A stretch of DNA of 64,000 bases from Sarcophilus harrisii (taxonomy: Eukaryota > Chordata > Mammalia > Dasyuromorphia > Dasyuridae), in NCBI RefSeq assembly GCF_902635505.1, contig NC_045427.1, forward strand, positions 261,165,922-261,229,921, given 5' to 3'. The position numbers and the translations under genes were made by a program. Numbering within the stretch: position 1 is the first letter of the stretch; each line of letters opens with the position of its first letter. Below, piece after piece: positions 60,746-64,000 of the stretch. Under the pieces are notes generated by a model. That model searched no databases, was not told the DNA's origin, and saw nothing but the letters and a program-made list of their open reading frames with translations.

Positions 60746-63700
60746 CTTCAAGCAAAAATTAGATGATCATGTGTCAGGAGCACATGGTAATTCAGATATT
60801 TCAAGTGGTTCAGGGTTTAACTAGATGGTTACTGAGACCCATTCCTACTGGGAATTTGTGTCTATATTAATATTTTATAGTCTCTTTTATCTTGTAAAGA
60901 TGTGTCCTGGGTTGTGTGATTCCCTTCCTCAAGGGACAGACAAAGCTATTATTGCAATGAGTGAGTGTGAAGTAGAGTGGTAGATTCATTCTAGTGAATC
61001 AAGGTTGCTCTGCAGAAATCCTTTGAAACCAAGCATCCCCAGTAGAGATCCTATTGATCGATGAGTAAGATAGAAATTAGGTGGAAAGAAAAGATAAAAT
61101 TTCACTAGGAGAGGAAGAAAAAGGAAATCAATAAGTGTGGTGGGTTAAAACCAAACATAGCCATAGGAAGAGGTAGGTGGTCAAGCTTAGAAAGTGTCTT
61201 TCAGAGGCAAGGTGGTGCCTTGGACTTGTATTCAGATGATCTGAGCCCTGCCTCGGACACTTACCAGACATTAGACCTCGGGACTAAGTTTTCTAATTGA
61301 TGAAATGTTAGATTTGAACTAAGTGATCTCTAAGGTTTCTTGCAGCTTTATTTTTCTATGGTTTGGGCCACTCAAGATCAGAGTTGAGAGGGATGGAGTT
61401 GCTAAGGACTCAGCTTGGGAAGTAGGTTACAGCATCCCTGAATTTTAGAGTTGGCTGGGACCTCAGTGACCATCTAGGCCACTTCATTACTGAAAGGAAT
61501 TTCCCCACTATCTGCCAACAATAATGGCAGATAATAAATGGTCAGAATAGTTTAATGTAAGGAGGGAATTGGTCCCTGCCCCACCCCAGACCCCATCATA
61601 GCTGATGTAGCTGACGTAGTCACAGAAAGCCAAGAGCAGATAACAGAGGTAATGGTGTGTTAATATGTAAACCATAAAGACCTCCTGCCCCCACTGAATA
61701 AATTTCTTCTGTTTATGGGCTTGAAATTACATGGATTTCTTCCAGAACGATACCTTTCCTCTTGTAAATAAAAATGCTTGTCTGAATTCTGTATAGCTCA
61801 GATGTGGCAAGGAAAAGCAATGGGATTCTGGAAGCTACAGCTATCTCTAATTGGTAGTGCTTTATATAGCCATCCTTAGACCTCTAACAAGATGGATTTG
61901 GAACTTCACATTGTAAAGATGACCCCTCAAAGAAGGGAAGACTTAGGAGTAAATTAATAATATAATTTGTCAAGCTTAAAATGGTATATAAATCTCAGTT
62001 ATTATCATTATTACTAGAATCTTTCATATTCCTCACAAACCCACACTTTCTTTGTTAGGGCTATCCCATTCTCCTGATCTAAGGACATTAACTTTCCTTT
62101 TTGGGAAGAACTAGAATCACTAGGAACAAAGAAAGAAAGTGGGGAAAGTGGTCCTTAGAATGTCTGCTAAATCTCAGACTTGACCCAGATAGATTTATTA
62201 ATTATATTTTTAGAGCTAGGAGAAATCTCAGAGTCTATCTAATCCAACTCCCTTATCCCCCACCATTTTATATATGAATAAACTGAAGCTGTGGAGATTA
62301 ATGAACTTCTCGGGGTCACAACTGAGCTTTGATTTGAACCAGGTCCTTTGACCCCAGAGATAATGTTCTTTCCTCTAGACTAAGTTGCCCCTGACTCAGA
62401 ATTCTAGCCTTAAACTTTTTCTACATGCAGGAGGCCTAGCTTACCTGCCGCCTCTTTCATTGCTTCTTCCTTGAACCAGGTCACAGCTGCTGTAAAAACC
62501 AAAGGAAGCAGGGCTTTGAAATTGTCCTGGCTTTCCTTTTAAGGAGAAGATTTGGAACTTTCTTGGGTCTGGCCTTTCCCCCCTTCAAGGTTTGGGTATC
62601 TGACCTGACACTCTAATAAGTGTCAGATCCCAAAGGTTCCTTTCAGCAGCATTGGGGAAACAAGTGTTGTATATCCTCTGGGCTCATCTAAATTCCCATA
62701 ACTAAATATACTGACATGATGGATTCCCACTTATATGTTCAGGATAGGGATCAGTTTTTTCGTTTTATTTTTTTCCCTCTCAGAAACCATTCATATCCCA
62801 CTGACCATGCAGAAGGGTGTCTTGAGAGATAGTCACTGAACAATCACTTATTAAATATCCAATTCAGGAAATCTTAACCTTTTTATGTCATGGACCCTTC
62901 TGGCAAAGTAGAGCCTATAGGCTTCTCAAAATAATGTTCTCAGGTGCATAAGGTAAAATAGGATTACAAAAACAATTATTTTGAAGTACAGTTATCAAAA
63001 TATTTTTTTAAATAAAGTTCACAGCCCTAGGTTAGGAATCCTAGTTCTGATTTATGCCTAGTACTACATTGGGCACTCAAGATACAGAATTTAGTTAACA
63101 CATACCCTCTGGCTGAATAGAGCTAACAGTTTAGTAGGGGAATAAGGAACAAACACAAATAGCTATACTGTTTAGTATTGTATTCTATATTGCAGAAATG
63201 CAAATAAAAGTGCTGCTTTCTATCTAAATGAATTAGGGGTTATAGGCTCCTGGAAATTTTCAGGGAAGGATTCATGGAGAAGGTAGCATTTGAGTTGGAT
63301 TTTAAAGGAATTCAATGAGCAGGAGTGGGCAGAGGTCAAGAAAGAGCATTCCAGTGTGAGCCAAGCCATGGAAGTAGGAAAGCACAGGATACATTTAGGG
63401 GATAAGTGAGTAGTCCAGTTTGGCTGAAGGACATGGTACTCAGAATGAAGTAATATGAGAAAAGAGGAACAATAAAGTAACCCCAGCCTAAAATCTTACT
63501 GAAATCCTGCCCACCTGACCCTTAGTACCTGCAGGACCATTGGGTGATGGGGCCATAGAGGAACCTGCAGAGATGAGGGTCCCATTGGCCTGGCCCAGAG
63601 CAGAGTTTCTGAGTGGCAAAAGCCTCTGTTATAGAGAGAGGAGATCAAAATAATCAGCACGGTCATAGCCACACTGATGCTCCCTTTTCTCAGAAGCAGG

Positions 63701-64000
63701 ATGCTGTTGTTTCCCCAGGAGTGCTCTACTATTGGGAGGGATAGAGAGAGAGCCTCCACCAAGAAGCCTCTTCCCATTTCCCAAGACCCCCTCAACCCTC
63801 TCTCACCCCCAGTGCAAGGGAACTCCTTTAGGGATTGATGGTTTCCCCAGTTGAAACATCCTTCCTCTCCCTCATTCCAAGACAACAAAAGCCCTTCTGC
63901 TTCTTCCTACTCAGTACCAGAGAGAACTCACGTCAGGGGGGTCATCCCCAGTGTCCTGCAGCTTTACTGATTTCTTGTCTTGTGCATTGAAGAATTTGAT
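56129..64000 (-). CDS. PLCB2: PLCB2, phospholipase C beta-2 (C-terminal part, 10 exons; 5' part beyond the window)
   Basis: PLC-beta2 cleaves PIP2 to IP3 and diacylglycerol at the plasma membrane, driven by Gq/11 alpha and G beta-gamma; it is prominent in leukocytes and taste cells. The ten exons (1113 nt, 370 aa plus stop) encode only the end of the protein: the end of the post-C2 segment ([16 protein letters not shown]), a Ser/Asn/Gly-rich linker, then the long alpha-helical C-terminal domain that binds G-alpha-q and membrane. Recognised landmarks in order: [69 protein letters not shown] and the C-terminal SRL, a possible PDZ ligand. The X and Y catalytic boxes, PH, EF hands and C2 lie off the right edge. 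All junctions keep frame; one intron is GC-AG. Nothing suggests a pseudogene. Confidence 0.96.
56530..56665. repeat. Copy B of the two-copy sequence (in the last PLCB2 intron)
   Basis: Same order as copy A: ctactggccccttgatctag, gtctttaatggagtcaaaa, atggatatgga. Both include ATTAAA on the PLCB2 strand. Confidence 0.55.
57103..57189 (-). CDS. PLCB2: PLCB2 exon: [20 protein letters not shown]
   Basis: 87 nt, 29 codons, phase 0; acceptor ctgcctag, donor AAAAG|GTAAGG. Helical, glutamate-rich. The ATG at its first codon is an internal Met, not a start. Confidence 0.95.
57618..57675 (-). CDS. PLCB2: PLCB2 exon: [19 protein letters not shown] (GC donor)
   Basis: 58 nt, acceptor cctag. The only in-frame donor is CAG|GCAAGTA, a GC donor with an otherwise perfect consensus; there is no GT at the junction. 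The protein matches the human [18 protein letters not shown] stretch exactly up to this point, and the next exon continues it with MTE. Confidence 0.93.
57860..57955 (-). CDS. PLCB2: PLCB2 exon: [20 protein letters not shown]
   Basis: 96 nt, acceptor cctctggcag, donor GAGAG|GTGAGG. It encodes [19 protein letters not shown] and [13 protein letters not shown], part of the basic helical face conserved across PLC-beta isoforms. Confidence 0.95.
58000..58190 (+). repeat. MIR-type SINE
   Basis: gatgacctgaattcaagtcc, gagatgctgggcaagtatta, cctcagtttcctcatctg; antisense to PLCB2. Confidence 0.7.
58200..58560 (+). repeat. L1 3' end, antisense within PLCB2 intron
   Basis: gagcaaaacaagaagaacca, gtgcaatgatcaactatg, gtgatccaggacatttcc, catccagagagagaactatg and the T-rich 3' UTR in order. 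Confidence 0.8.
58625..58701 (-). CDS. PLCB2: PLCB2 exon: [20 protein letters not shown]
   Basis: 77 nt, acceptor ctttccacag, donor GAAAG|GTATGG. It encodes 25 codons of the C-terminal helical domain. An antisense L1 tail lies about 70 bp downstream of the donor. Confidence 0.94.
58850..59150 (+). repeat. MIR-type SINE plus piece of the 5995-type repeat
   Basis: 58865-59005 SINE (cctcagtttcctcatctgta); 59030-59150 A/T-rich (aattatattgaaatacact, gtcaaaaatttttttaaag) matching the family at 5995 and 62868. Confidence 0.6.
59393..59564 (-). CDS. PLCB2: PLCB2 exon: [11 protein letters not shown] / GEEQYE segment
   Basis: 172 nt, acceptor acattgtag, donor GAG|GTATAT. It encodes [11 protein letters not shown], then [37 protein letters not shown]. 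Charged helical sequence continuous with the flanking exons. Confidence 0.95.
59737..59947 (-). CDS. PLCB2: PLCB2 exon: start of the helical C-terminal domain
   Basis: 211 nt, acceptor tttcacag, donor AAGAG|GTAACG. It encodes [38 protein letters not shown] and the basic GSRKKR cluster. The heptad-like, highly charged composition fits the G-alpha-q-binding coiled coil. Confidence 0.95.
60061..60290. repeat. (GGAA)n-type polypurine microsatellite in PLCB2 intron
   Basis: About 220 bases of almost pure A/G, mostly ggaa and aagg units, with a pure ggaa core near 60160-60220. On the PLCB2 strand it is a polypyrimidine tract ending about 110 bases before an exon acceptor. Confidence 0.95.
60706..60742. 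repeat. (CA)n microsatellite
   Basis: cacaca units over about 36 bases. Confidence 0.95.
61220..61500. repeat. MIR-type SINE (+) and adjoining reverse piece
   Basis: 61225-61365: gagccctgcctcggacac, gatctctaaggtttcttgc. 61440-61500: tagagttggctgggacctc, gtgaccatctaggcc. Confidence 0.6.
62205..62395 (-). repeat. MIR-like SINE, reverse
   Basis: ttagagctaggagaaatctc, tctaatccaactcccttat, tttgatttgaaccaggtcc, tagactaagttgcccc. It ends about 50 bases from the 45-nt PLCB2 exon. Confidence 0.7.
62445..62489 (-). CDS. PLCB2: PLCB2 exon: short 45-nt exon (KEEAMKEAA)
   Basis: 45 nt, acceptor tttttacag, donor GCAG|GTAAGC. It encodes [15 protein letters not shown], matching the human [11 protein letters not shown] region. 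The acceptor is followed directly by another CAG (NAGNAG), so a form one alanine shorter is possible. Confidence 0.9.
62868..63060 (+). repeat. Old interspersed repeat, 5995-type
   Basis: cttaacctttttatgtcatgg, cttctcaaaataatgttctc, gttcacagccctaggttagg. Most complete of three copies. Confidence 0.6.
63060..63420 (+). repeat. Old mammalian repeat, unnamed family
   Basis: gggcactcaagatacagaat, ggaaggattcatggagaagg, agcatttgagttggatttta, gaaagagcattccagtgtg: ordered match to the family at 15798. Confidence 0.55.
63529..63625 (-). CDS. PLCB2: PLCB2 exon: Ser/Asn/Gly-rich linker
   Basis: 97 nt; acceptor tataacag, donor GCAG|GTACTA; enters in phase 0 and leaves one base. It encodes [15 protein letters not shown] and [12 protein letters not shown], aligning with the variable human linker (PFPLASPVASQVNGALAP). 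Confidence 0.88.
63932..64000 (-). CDS. PLCB2: PLCB2 exon (partial at window edge): [16 protein letters not shown]
   Basis: 23 codons visible, cut by the window end; donor GAC|GTGAGT, phase 0. Matches the PLCB2 segment just after the C2 domain (human form IKFFSAHDTKSVKL, from memory). Confidence 0.93.

Overview
The window is nuclear DNA from a marsupial. The protein-coding genes are vertebrate genes with short exons and GT-AG introns. Almost every intron is filled with tRNA-derived CORE-SINEs/MIRs and truncated L1 3' ends of the types abundant in marsupials. I cannot tell which species it is; one L1 3'-end type (20504-20785) resembles copies I associate with Australian marsupials, but that is weak. 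Most of the DNA is AT-rich, apart from a CpG island around 44.5-46.8 kb.

Layout. (1) 1-9515: noncoding, dominated by minus-oriented L1 fragments and SINEs, presumably PAK6 5' flank or 5' intron. (2) 9516-about 38440, plus strand: the complete PAK6 coding sequence in eight coding exons (675 aa), with a 1.45 kb 3' UTR ending near an ATTAAA signal. The introns are mostly repeats; exons 3-7 lie within 3.2 kb (29.6-32.8 kb). (3) 38.4-44.5 kb: intergenic, with old SINEs and one repeat-poor block (42.4-42.9 kb). (4) 44514-45671, minus strand: intronless ANKRD63 (385 aa), inside a CpG island that extends to about 46.8 kb. (5) 46.8-56.1 kb: intergenic, with microsatellites, a SINE-like minisatellite and a repeat-poor block at 51.1-52.1 kb. 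(6) 56129-64000, minus strand: the last ten coding exons of PLCB2 (370 aa visible), running off the right edge, so most of that gene lies outside the window.

The order PAK6 - ANKRD63 - PLCB2, with ANKRD63 and PLCB2 opposite to PAK6, is the order I recall for human 15q15, so this looks like an ordinary conserved therian locus. The genes do not form a functional unit: PAK6 is a Cdc42-binding group II PAK kinase, PLCB2 a G-protein-activated phospholipase C of blood and taste cells, and ANKRD63 a little-studied ankyrin protein. I found no new biological system. The items worth a second look are small: a GC-AG intron and a NAGNAG acceptor in PLCB2, a three-copy composite SINE around PAK6 exon 2, a nested L1, a 9-unit minisatellite, several local two-copy repeats, and repeat-poor noncoding blocks that may be regulatory.

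Exon boundaries were read base by base from splice signals and frame. Repeat boundaries are by eye, good to about 10-30 bases. Family names for repeats rest on recognition, not on a database search.
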